Below are positions 7,429 through 12,600 of a stretch of DNA of 12,600 nt, piece after piece. The number at the start of each line of letters is the position of its first letter. The stretch's first letter is position 1. This stretch comes from SIG440 sp045580025 (GTDB lineage: Bacteria; Bacillota; Clostridia; Monoglobales; Monoglobaceae): positions 1-12,600 of the forward strand of contig JAZNNB010000034.1 of the NCBI GenBank assembly GCA_045580025.1, in the 5' to 3' direction. The notes below the pieces were generated by a model. That model was not told the DNA's origin. It saw only the letters and a program-made list of their open reading frames with translations, and searched no databases. A program made the position numbers and the translations under genes.

Positions 7429-7464
7429 AAAATAAAAGACTGCCTTTTGGCAGTCTTTTATTTT
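7429..7464. terminator. Bidirectional terminator shared by the isomerase operon and the convergent lacI-type gene
   Basis: AAAATAAAAGACTGCC (7429-7444) and GGCAGTCTTTTATTTT (7449-7464) form a perfect 16-bp stem with a TTTT loop. A-rich and T-rich outer arms give a U run in both directions. The minus-strand stop codon of the regulator (7458-7460) lies inside the right arm, so the repressor reading frame ends within its own terminator. Confidence 0.93.
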
Positions 7465-8459
7465 ATGGTTTTTACAGAATCACGCTCAATTAGTTCCATA
7501 GGCAATAGTATGCTTTCTGCATTTTTACCTTTTATTTTTTGAATTATCATATCCATAGCAAGAGTTCCCATTCCTGACTTATCAATACCAATCGTGGTAA
7601 GCTTTGGCTCAATGTAGCGTGAGAGCAAGATATCATCAATACCGATTATGGAAACGTCTTCGGGAATTTTCAGATTCATATCTTTTGCACATCGCATAAC
7701 ACCGATAGCAAAGCTGTCAACAGTACACAAAACTGCAGAAGGACGGTTTTTTCTTCGAAAAAGTTTTTTAGCCTCTTCGTAGGCAGAATCCTCGCTTGAG
7801 GCAGATATGCCACAAAAATCAGGGTTGGGTGATATGTGAAATTCTTCCATAGCTTCGTTAAAACCAGAAAGTGTTTGAGTATAAAAATCAGGCACAACAT
7901 TTGATGCAATCATTGAAATAGCTCTGTGTCCGTGTTTTATTAAATAGGATGTAGCATCGTATGTTGCCTTTTTGTAATCAGGGTTAATCGATGTGACGCT
8001 TTCGTTGTTTGAATGTGAGTCAACTATTAAAAAAGGAACACCGCTTGCATTTGCTTTGTCGATCAGCGTCTGATTTATATCCTGCATGAATATTATGCCG
8101 TCAGCATCGCCCGAATAGATAAGATCGGGAAGCTCACTCTGGGACATAATAGGCTTGCTGATTATGACGTTATAACCACATTTCATACTTTGCTTTATTA
8201 TTCCCCGTGTAATTTCAAAATAAAACAAATCCTCAAACGGAGAAGAAAAGGCATTCATCATAAGACAGATGTTAAAGCTCTTATTTAAAACAAGCTTTTT
8301 TGAAGAAAGTGATGGCTTAAAGTCTGTGTCATTTATAATTTTTTGAATTTTTTTGCGAGTTTTATCACTTACACCAGGTTTATTGTTCAAAACAAAAGAT
8401 ACGGCAGTAACAGACACACCCGCCTTTTTTGCAATATCCTTTACGGTTAGTTTCTTCAC
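7458..8459 (-). CDS. LacI/GalR-family transcriptional repressor of the isomerase operon
   Basis: This 333-residue regulator has an N-terminal LacI helix-turn-helix (TVKDIAKKAGVSVTAVSFVLN, residues 5-25) and a hinge ending in SSKKL with Leu at position 56, the residue that LacI inserts at the central CG of its operator. Recognition positions 17, 18 and 22 are V, T and F. A periplasmic-binding-protein-like effector domain fills residues 60-333 and includes GIDDILLSRYIEPKLTTIGID near the end. It starts at GTG 8457-8459; an ATG four bases upstream runs straight into TGA. GGAG (8467-8470 on the plus strand as CTCC) lies seven bases upstream. It is convergent with the isomerase operon and probably binds the CG-centred palindromes at 1835-1850 and 1869-1884, released by the sugar substrate. 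The regulatory link is inference from context and motif. Confidence 0.92.
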   Translation of the reverse strand: MKKLTVKDIAKKAGVSVTAVSFVLNNKPGVSDKTRKKIQKIINDTDFKPSLSSKKLVLNKSFNICLMMNAFSSPFEDLFYFEITRGIIKQSMKCGYNVIISKPIMSQSELPDLIYSGDADGIIFMQDINQTLIDKANASGVPFLIVDSHSNNESVTSINPDYKKATYDATSYLIKHGHRAISMIASNVVPDFYTQTLSGFNEAMEEFHISPNPDFCGISASSEDSAYEEAKKLFRRKNRPSAVLCTVDSFAIGVMRCAKDMNLKIPEDVSIIGIDDILLSRYIEPKLTTIGIDKSGMGTLAMDMIIQKIKGKNAESILLPMELIERDSVKTIK

Positions 8460-8490
8460 ATAATCACTCCGATAACTTTAATGCAGTTGC

Positions 8491-8504
8491 ACTAAATGTT
8501 TTAT
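8491..8504 (-). promoter_or_regulatory. Operator-like half-site at the start of the repressor transcript
   Basis: On the minus strand this reads ATAAAACATTTAGT. It keeps the complete ATTTAGT half-site and the AAAAC of O1 but is one base shorter in the centre and lacks the central CG. It sits at the predicted transcription start of the regulator gene, where a bound repressor would give autoregulation. Immediately next to it, plus-strand 8480-8497 holds a second imperfect dyad with TGCA in each arm. Both are weaker than the sites near 1835 and 1869. Confidence 0.4.
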
Positions 8505-8510
8505 ATAAAA

Positions 8511-8539
8511 ATTATATCATTTTAAATAAGAAAAAGCAA
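8511..8539 (-). promoter_or_regulatory. Promoter of the lacI-type regulator
   Basis: On the minus strand TTGCTT (8534-8539) and a perfect TATAAT (8511-8516) are spaced by 17 bases. Transcription should start near 8505, giving a leader of about 45 bases before the GTG start codon. The -35 box is weaker than that of the operon it regulates. Confidence 0.8.
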
Positions 8540-8579
8540 GTTTTGATTTAAGAAAAGGAAATAGTATAATAGGATACAG

Positions 8580-8612
8580 AAAAACCTCCCAATCCAATTA
8601 AGGTTTAGGAGG
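8580..8612 (-). terminator. Second, distal minus-strand hairpin with U run beyond the tRNA operon
   Basis: CCTCC (8585-8589) pairs with GGAGG (8608-8612), AA (8591-8592) with TT (8605-8606), and CC (8594-8595) with GG (8602-8603), with an AATTAA loop. In minus-strand RNA the 8590/8607 position becomes a G-U wobble, leaving one mismatch, and the arm is followed by five U. Direction is therefore minus. It lies between the tRNA operon and the regulator promoter and could stop read-through from the tRNAs. Confidence 0.65.
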
Positions 8613-8690
8613 ATATTTTGCGTTAATTGCAAATGCATTTCTAATGATATATGTGCCTTTTGGTGAAACGGATAAATCCTTTAAGACAAA
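8598..8690 (-). other. Unassigned element with a short open frame between two terminators
   Basis: Between the two minus-strand hairpins lies about 80 bases with a minus-strand frame that ends at TAA 8598-8600. Its last residues read GTYIIRNAFAINAKYPPKP, and upstream of these KDLSVSPK, without a start codon or ribosome binding site. The composition looks more protein-like than random spacer, so it may be the tail of a decayed gene or a copy of a dispersed element. I do not recognise it with certainty and assign no function. Confidence 0.35.
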
Positions 8691-8691
8691 G

Positions 8692-8727
8692 AAAAAAACC
8701 GCTGCAACCTTGTGGTTTCAACGGTTT
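8692..8727 (-). terminator. Terminator of the tRNA operon
   Basis: AAACCG (8696-8701) pairs with CGGTTT (8722-8727), TG (8703-8704) with CA (8719-8720) and AACC (8706-8709) with GGTT (8714-8717). The loop is TTGT. In minus-strand RNA one of the two apparent mismatches becomes a U-G wobble, and the hairpin is followed by seven U. It starts at the last base of the tRNA-Lys CCA end. Confidence 0.88.
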
Positions 8728-8802
8728 GGTGATCCATCCGCGATTCGAACGCGGGACACCTTGATTAAAAGTCAAGTGCTCTGCCAACTGAGCTAATGGA
8801 CC
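8727..8802 (-). tRNA. tRNA-Lys (anticodon TTT)
   Basis: The 76-base cloverleaf has a paired acceptor stem GGTCCAT/ATGGATC, anticodon stem CTTGA/TCAAG with loop CTTTTAA (anticodon TTT), and T arm CCGCG-TTCGAAT-CGCGG. The CCA end is encoded. It is the last tRNA of the operon. Confidence 0.97.
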
Positions 8803-8820
8803 ATATTAAATTTTAAAGTG

Positions 8821-8897
8821 TGGCTGGGCTGGCAGGACTCGAACCTACGAAATGCCAGAGTCAAAGTCTGGTGCCTTACCGACTTGGCTACAGCCCA
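8821..8897 (-). tRNA. tRNA-Gln (anticodon TTG)
   Basis: The acceptor stem TGGGCTG/CAGCCCA, with the U1-A72 pair typical of tRNA-Gln, anticodon stem CCAGA/TCTGG with loop CTTTGAC (anticodon TTG), and T arm GTAGG-TTCGAGT-CCTGC are all complete, and CCA is encoded. The variable loop has six bases (CATTTC), one more than usual. Confidence 0.96.
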
Positions 8898-8962
8898 ATA
8901 TATAACCTTTGACAATCTTGTCCGCTGCCAACATGAGCTTTTTTAAAACTCATATAAAAAAG

Positions 8963-9039
8963 TGGGGTGGATAGACGGATTCGAACCGTCGGCCTCTAGA
9001 GCCACAATCTAGCGCTCTAACCAACTGTGCTATACCCAC
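8963..9039 (-). tRNA. tRNA-His (anticodon GTG)
   Basis: The anticodon stem CTAGA/TCTAG encloses loop TTGTGGC (anticodon GTG). The acceptor stem GTGGGTA/TATCCAC is followed by C73 and an encoded CCA. The base before the mature 5' end (9040) is G on the minus strand, supplying the extra G-1 that pairs with C73 and identifies tRNA-His; including it the gene reaches 9040. The spacer to tRNA-Gln (8898-8962) holds a small hairpin ATGAG/CTCAT, perhaps a processing site. Confidence 0.97.
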
Positions 9040-9054
9040 CACATAAAAAGCAGA

Positions 9055-9131
<77 letters not shown>

Positions 9132-9140
9132 AAATACTGC

Positions 9141-9214
9141 TGGAGCGGGTGATGGGAATCGAACCCACGCAATCAGCTTGGAAGGCTGAGATTCTACCAT
9201 TGAACTACACCCGC
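9141..9214 (-). tRNA. tRNA-Gly (anticodon TCC)
   Basis: The 74-base cloverleaf has acceptor stem GCGGGTG/CACCCGC, discriminator T and encoded CCA, anticodon stem TCAGC/GCTGA with loop CTTCCAA (anticodon TCC), and T arm with TTCGATT. It is the first tRNA of the operon, closest to the promoter. Confidence 0.97.
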
Positions 9215-9253
9215 ATTTGGTAGGTTGCCGCGTCGTTTCCGACCGACTAAGTT

Positions 9254-9282
9254 ATTATAACAGCAAGTATCACGTTTGTCAA
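9254..9282 (-). promoter_or_regulatory. Consensus promoter of the tRNA operon
   Basis: On the minus strand a perfect TTGACA (9277-9282) and a perfect TATAAT (9254-9259) are separated by 17 bases. The short leader before tRNA-Gly holds a small hairpin GTCG-GAAA-CGAC, which may help 5' processing. Confidence 0.93.
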
Positions 9283-9348
9283 TACTTTTTTAAAAAATTT
9301 TGCCAAAATTATTTGCATATTTTAAAACTATATTTTCGGGGAAAGTTT

Positions 9349-9377
9349 TTGACAAAAAATGCCCCCCAAAATATATA
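9349..9377 (+). promoter_or_regulatory. Upstream promoter candidate of the his operon
   Basis: TTGACA (9349-9354) and TATATA (9372-9377) are separated by 17 bases. The spacer contains a C6 run, and flanking TATTTT-c-GGGG (9331-9341) and CCCC-cc-AAAATA arms are inverted around the -35 box, a possible regulatory fold or operator. It lies about 60 bases upstream of a second promoter. Confidence 0.55.
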
Positions 9378-9410
9378 AGTATAAAAAATGAAAAATTTCA
9401 CAAAAAACTA

Positions 9411-9439
9411 TTGACTTTACCGCTTTACTATGATAAAAT
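9411..9439 (+). promoter_or_regulatory. Main promoter candidate of the his operon
   Basis: TTGACT (9411-9416) and TAAAAT (9434-9439) are separated by 17 bases and lie close before the yerC-like gene. The predicted start is near base 9446, giving a very short leader with AGGAAGGG (9458-9465) as ribosome binding site. No T-box or attenuator is seen between 9215 and 9472, so repression at the promoter is the likely control. Confidence 0.82.
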
Positions 9440-9447
9440 GCTAAAGT
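9414..9447. promoter_or_regulatory. Imperfect 34-base dyad over the his promoter, operator candidate
   Basis: The outer arms ACTTTA (9414-9419) and TAAAGT (9442-9447) are perfect inverted repeats, and over the full 17-base half-sites 12 positions agree. The dyad covers the -35 to +1 region, the position where a TrpR-type repressor would block transcription. The adjoining first gene encodes such a protein. Confidence 0.45.
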
Positions 9448-9472
9448 GAAATAAACAAGGAAGGGATTATGT

Positions 9473-9754
9473 ATGGGAAAAATGGATACGCCTGCTATGA
9501 GAAGGCTTATAGCGGCAGTGCTTAATCTTGAAAATGAAGAAGAATGTTACAACTTTTTTGAAGACATATGCACCATAAAGGAAATTCAGGATATGTCACA
9601 GCGGCTTGAGGTTGCTTTGATGCTCAGCCAGAACAAAAGCTATGTTGAAATATCCAAAGAAACAGGTGCGAGTACAGCTACCATCAGCCGTGTGAACAAA
9701 TGTCTGAATTACGGAAGTAATGGATATAAGGCAGTAATCGAAAGACTTAGGTAA
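9473..9754 (+). CDS. YerC/YecD-type TrpR-family transcriptional regulator, first gene of the his operon
   Basis: This 93-residue DNA-binding protein belongs to the TrpR-like YerC/YecD family. The TrpR-like core is IQDMSQRLEVALML (residues 38-51) followed by a helix-turn-helix (residues 56-78) with recognition helix STATISRVNKCL. The length is normal for the family. ATG 9473 is chosen for the AGGAAGGG seven bases upstream; an ATG at 9469 is in another frame. The next gene, hisZ-hisG, starts 14 bases after the stop codon, so the regulator is the first gene of the histidine operon. Comparative-genomic work has proposed YerC-type proteins as histidine-responsive repressors in some Bacillota; that role, with autoregulation through the dyad at 9414-9447, fits here but is inferred. 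Confidence 0.9.
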   Translation: MGKMDTPAMRRLIAAVLNLENEEECYNFFEDICTIKEIQDMSQRLEVALMLSQNKSYVEISKETGASTATISRVNKCLNYGSNGYKAVIERLR

Positions 9755-9768
9755 CGGAGGACAGAAAA

Positions 9769-11352
9769 ATGAATTTTACTTTGGAAAAAGATGAAAAAAT
9801 TATATTCAGCTTAAGAGAACTTTATAAAGAATATGGTTACACAAAGTATCGCATGAGTAAGTTTGAGGAATATGATTTTTATGCCAGAAACAAAGATTTT
9901 CTTGTTTCTGAAAATGTAATAACATTCACGGATGCAGATGGAAAGCTTATGGCATTAAAGCCTGACGTTACATTGTCCATTGTGAAAAGCAGCAAGGACC
10001 AAAAGGGAAAGGTTCAAAAAGTTTTCTATAATGAAAATGTTTATCGTGCAGGCGGAGATACAAAAGCATTTAAGGAAATTATGCAGACGGGTCTTGAATG
10101 CATAGGTGACCTTGATGAAAGATGTGTTTCTGAGGTTGTGCTTCTTGCGGCAAAGAGCCTTGAATGTATAACAGATGAGTTTGTCCTTGATATTTCTCAC
10201 ATGGGAATTATTTCCGAGGTGATTGAGTCGGCTAATCTTTCGCCTGAGGGAAGGCGTGCATATCTTGACTTTTTGGGTGAGAAAAACCTGAAAGGTGTTC
10301 TTGAGATTTGTGGAAGGGAGAGTCTTTCGGAGGAAAAGAAAGAAATGCTTAAAGCTTTGGTGTCAACCTACGGAACAGTTGAAGAGGTTTTGCCAAAGCT
10401 TGAAGCTATGAACATAAGCGATGGATTTTCTGCTGCAGTAAAAGAGCTTTCGGATATTTCGGATGTTCTCTCAAAGGATGGCTGCGTTAATAAAGCTCGT
10501 ATAGATTTTTCTGTGGCAAACAGCATGAAATATTATAGCGGTGTTGCGTTTAAAGGCTTTATCAATGGTGTTCCCGGAGGTGTGCTTTCAGGCGGTCAGT
10601 ATGACAAGCTTTTGTCCAAAATGAACCGCACATCAGGAGCGGTGGGATTTGCTGTATATCTTGATATGCTTGAAAGAATGGAGGACAATTCAAATACTTG
10701 CGAAAGCGAGCCTGCGAAGAAAGTTCTCAACATTGCCCTTCCCAAAGGAAGACTTGGGGAAAAGGTTTATCAGATGTTTGAAAATGCTGGGTTTGAATGC
10801 CCATCAATTAAAGAAAATAACCGAAAGCTTATTTTTGAAAATGAAGAGCTTGCAATCCGTTATTTCTGGGTGAAGCCCTCGGATGTTGCCATTTATGTTG
10901 AGCACGGTGCGGCGGATATCGGTGTTGCGGGCAAAGATATTTTGCTTGAGTATGAGCCGGATATTTATGAACTGCTAGATTTGAATCTTGGCAAGTGCAA
11001 AATGGCAGTTGCAGGAAAGGCAGACTTTTGCAGCAGTGACAAAAAGACACTCAGAGTTGCTACAAAGTTTGCCAATATAGCGAAGAATTATTATGCATCA
11101 ATAGGGCGTGAAATCGATATAATTCACCTCAACGGCTCGATTGAAATTGCGCCAATCCTTGGGCTTTCGGATGTAATTGTGGACATTGTGGAAACCGGAA
11201 CAACTCTCAAGGAAAACAACCTGAGTGTTCTTGAGGAGATAGTGCCAATAAGTGCAAGGCTGATTGCAAACAAGGCAAGCTTCAAATTCAAGAACAGTCA
11301 GATTGAAAACATAGTGGGCGGTCTTATGAAACAGATGGAGGACAGAAGATAA
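9769..11352 (+). CDS. hisZG: HisZ-HisG fusion: ATP phosphoribosyltransferase with regulatory subunit
   Basis: This 527-residue protein joins two subunits of the first enzyme of histidine synthesis, which condenses ATP with PRPP to phosphoribosyl-ATP. Residues 1 to about 303 are HisZ, a histidyl-tRNA-synthetase-like regulatory subunit, with LKPDVT (63-68), the motif-2-like YNENVYR (87-93) and GGQYDKLL (275-282). A polar linker of roughly a dozen residues follows (DNSNTCESEPAKK). Residues 317-527 are short-form HisG, starting KKVLNIALPKGRLG and carrying the PRPP-binding segment DVIVDIVETGTTL (468-480). Short HisG lacks the C-terminal regulatory domain and needs HisZ. The frame is continuous with no stop or internal ribosome binding site, so one polypeptide is made. 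GGAGG (9756-9760) lies eight bases before the ATG. Activity should be inhibited by histidine. Both halves are unmistakable. Confidence 0.95.
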   Translation: MNFTLEKDEKIIFSLRELYKEYGYTKYRMSKFEEYDFYARNKDFLVSENVITFTDADGKLMALKPDVTLSIVKSSKDQKGKVQKVFYNENVYRAGGDTKAFKEIMQTGLECIGDLDERCVSEVVLLAAKSLECITDEFVLDISHMGIISEVIESANLSPEGRRAYLDFLGEKNLKGVLEICGRESLSEEKKEMLKALVSTYGTVEEVLPKLEAMNISDGFSAAVKELSDISDVLSKDGCVNKARIDFSVANSMKYYSGVAFKGFINGVPGGVLSGGQYDKLLSKMNRTSGAVGFAVYLDMLERMEDNSNTCESEPAKKVLNIALPKGRLGEKVYQMFENAGFECPSIKENNRKLIFENEELAIRYFWVKPSDVAIYVEHGAADIGVAGKDILLEYEPDIYELLDLNLGKCKMAVAGKADFCSSDKKTLRVATKFANIAKNYYASIGREIDIIHLNGSIEIAPILGLSDVIVDIVETGTTLKENNLSVLEEIVPISARLIANKASFKFKNSQIENIVGGLMKQMEDRR

Positions 11353-11353
11353 A

Positions 11354-12600
11354 ATGATAAAGATACTTAAATACGGAGAGGTGGACAATACAGATATTTT
11401 TTCTCGCGTTGTTCCCAAGATGGATGTAGAAAAAATTGTTGCCGAAATAATAGAAAATGTAAAGGAAAATGGCGACAAGGCACTTTTTGAATATTGCGAA
11501 AAATTTGATAAGGCAAAGCTTTCTTCCCTTGAGGTTTCAAAAGAGGAGATTGAGGAAGCGTTGACCTTGGTAGAGCCAAAATTTTTAGAGGTCTTGAAAA
11601 CTGCTGCGGCGAATATCCGCAAATTCCACGAAAAGCAGGTAAGAAACAGCTTTATAATAAATGATACAGATGGAATTGTCACAGGTCAAAAGGTTATCCC
11701 TGTTGACCGTGCAGGGCTCTACGTTCCGGGCGGAACAGCAACATATCCATCAACAGTATTGATGGACTCGATTCCTGCAAAAATTGCAGGGGTAGGAGAA
11801 GTGGTTATTGTTACACCCCCCAACAGCGAGGGAAAGGTTAATCCCGTTATTTTGGCGGCAGCGAAAATAGCGGGTGTTGACCGCATATTTAAGGTCGGTG
11901 GGGCTCAGGCTGTTGCGGCTCTTGCGTACGGAACGGAAAGCGTACCAAAGGTTGACAAAATCGTAGGTCCCGGAAATGCTTTCGTGGCGGAAGCCAAGAA
12001 GCAGGTTTTTGGCAAGGTTTCAATCGATATGATTGCAGGTCCCAGTGAAATATTGGTGGTTGCTGACGGAAAGAGCAATCCCAGTCACGTGGTAGCAGAC
12101 CTTCTTTCTCAGGCAGAACACGATGTTTTGGCAAGTGCAGTGCTTGTTACAGACAGCAGTGAGCTGGCTGAAAACGTACAAAAGGAAATCGAAAACCAGA
12201 TACCAATGCTTTCCCGTGCTGAAATTGCACGAAAATCCATTGATGACAATGGCAAAGTCATTGTGGCAGAAAATCTTGAGGCGGCTATTGAAATTGCAAA
12301 CGAGATTGCACCGGAGCACCTGGAACTTTGCGTGGACAATCCCTTTGACTATCTTGATAAAGTGAGACACGCAGGCTCAATTTTTATGGGCAGAAACTGT
12401 CCTGAGGCTTTGGGTGACTATCTTGCGGGGGCAAACCACACACTTCCGACAAGCGGTACAGCGAAGTTTTCAAGTCCCTTGTCGGTGGATGATTTTGTGA
12501 AGAAGACCCAATACACGTATTACACACATGATGCACTTAAAAAAGTAGCGGAGGACGTAGCATATTTCGCTGAAAAAGAGGGCTTGACAGCTCATGCAAA
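11354..12600 (+). CDS. hisD: Histidinol dehydrogenase (3' end outside window)
   Basis: HisD oxidises L-histidinol to L-histidine in two NAD-dependent steps, the last reactions of histidine synthesis. About 415 of roughly 430 codons are present. The ATG begins one base after the hisZG stop, with GGAGG (11337-11341) inside the end of hisZG. Family landmarks are GLYVPGGTATYPSTVLM, VGPGNAFVAEAKKQVFG and IDMIAGPSEILVVAD. Zinc ligands Q253 and H256 (SQAEHD), D355 (ALGDYLAG) and H414 (LTAHA) are present, as is the catalytic pair E321-H322 (PEHLE). Nothing is missing up to the window edge. The operon probably continues with further his genes. Assignment is certain. Confidence 0.97.
   Translation, partial: MIKILKYGEVDNTDIFSRVVPKMDVEKIVAEIIENVKENGDKALFEYCEKFDKAKLSSLEVSKEEIEEALTLVEPKFLEVLKTAAANIRKFHEKQVRNSFIINDTDGIVTGQKVIPVDRAGLYVPGGTATYPSTVLMDSIPAKIAGVGEVVIVTPPNSEGKVNPVILAAAKIAGVDRIFKVGGAQAVAALAYGTESVPKVDKIVGPGNAFVAEAKKQVFGKVSIDMIAGPSEILVVADGKSNPSHVVADLLSQAEHDVLASAVLVTDSSELAENVQKEIENQIPMLSRAEIARKSIDDNGKVIVAENLEAAIEIANEIAPEHLELCVDNPFDYLDKVRHAGSIFMGRNCPEALGDYLAGANHTLPTSGTAKFSSPLSVDDFVKKTQYTYYTHDALKKVAEDVAYFAEKEGLTAHA

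Noticed and set aside
8543..8570. Plus-strand promoter-like pair TTGATT-16-TATAAT
   Set aside because: Not listed as a feature: the -35 box is weak, AT-rich sequence gives such matches by chance, and it would transcribe antisense to the tRNA operon. It is only mentioned in a finding.
9215..9472. T-box riboswitch or his leader peptide before the his operon
   Set aside because: I saw no T-box sequence, no run of His codons and no terminator/antiterminator pair; the leader after the proximal promoter is under 30 bases.
10829..11682. Long minus-strand open frames opposite hisZG and hisD
   Set aside because: They are shadows of strongly conserved plus-strand genes and show no domain pattern or ribosome binding site.

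Overview
The window looks like a chromosomal segment of an AT-rich anaerobic member of the Bacillota, most likely class Clostridia. This rests on strong GGAGG ribosome binding sites, near-consensus SigA-type promoters with 17-base spacers, a compact tRNA cluster with encoded CCA ends, a YerC-type TrpR-family regulator at the head of a his operon, and a short-form HisG that depends on HisZ. I cannot name the genus.

Layout. (1) Bases 1-1603: the 3' part of an OPT-family oligopeptide transporter gene, followed one base later by a small PqqD-like protein and a terminator. (2) Bases 1604-1942: an intergenic stretch ending in a strong promoter with two CG-centred palindromes typical of LacI-family operators. 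(3) Bases 1943-7420: a five-gene, same-strand operon with a type I phosphomannose-isomerase-like cupin carrying a large extra N-terminal domain, a PIG-L deacetylase, a DUF4380-like beta-sandwich protein, a FucI/AraA-fold isomerase and a D-lyxose/D-mannose isomerase. (4) Bases 7429-8459: a bidirectional terminator shared with a convergent LacI-family repressor gene that has its own promoter and an operator-like half-site. (5) Bases 8580-9282: a minus-strand tRNA operon (Gly-Arg-His-Gln-Lys in transcription order) with a consensus promoter and a terminator, then a second hairpin separated from the first by a curious 100-base element. (6) Bases 9349-12600: tandem promoters and the start of a histidine operon, yerC-like regulator, a hisZ-hisG gene fusion, and hisD, which runs off the window.

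How the parts work together. The isomerase operon and the LacI regulator read as one regulated sugar-utilisation locus. The promoter has two operator candidates, and the repressor promoter has a related half-site. The locus holds three unrelated aldose-ketose isomerase families plus a deacetylase and a mutarotase-like protein, but no kinase and no sugar transporter, so its substrate is not obvious. It is the best candidate here for an undescribed pathway. The his operon is conventional in function but has a fused HisZ-HisG enzyme, and its first gene is the likely regulator of the operon.
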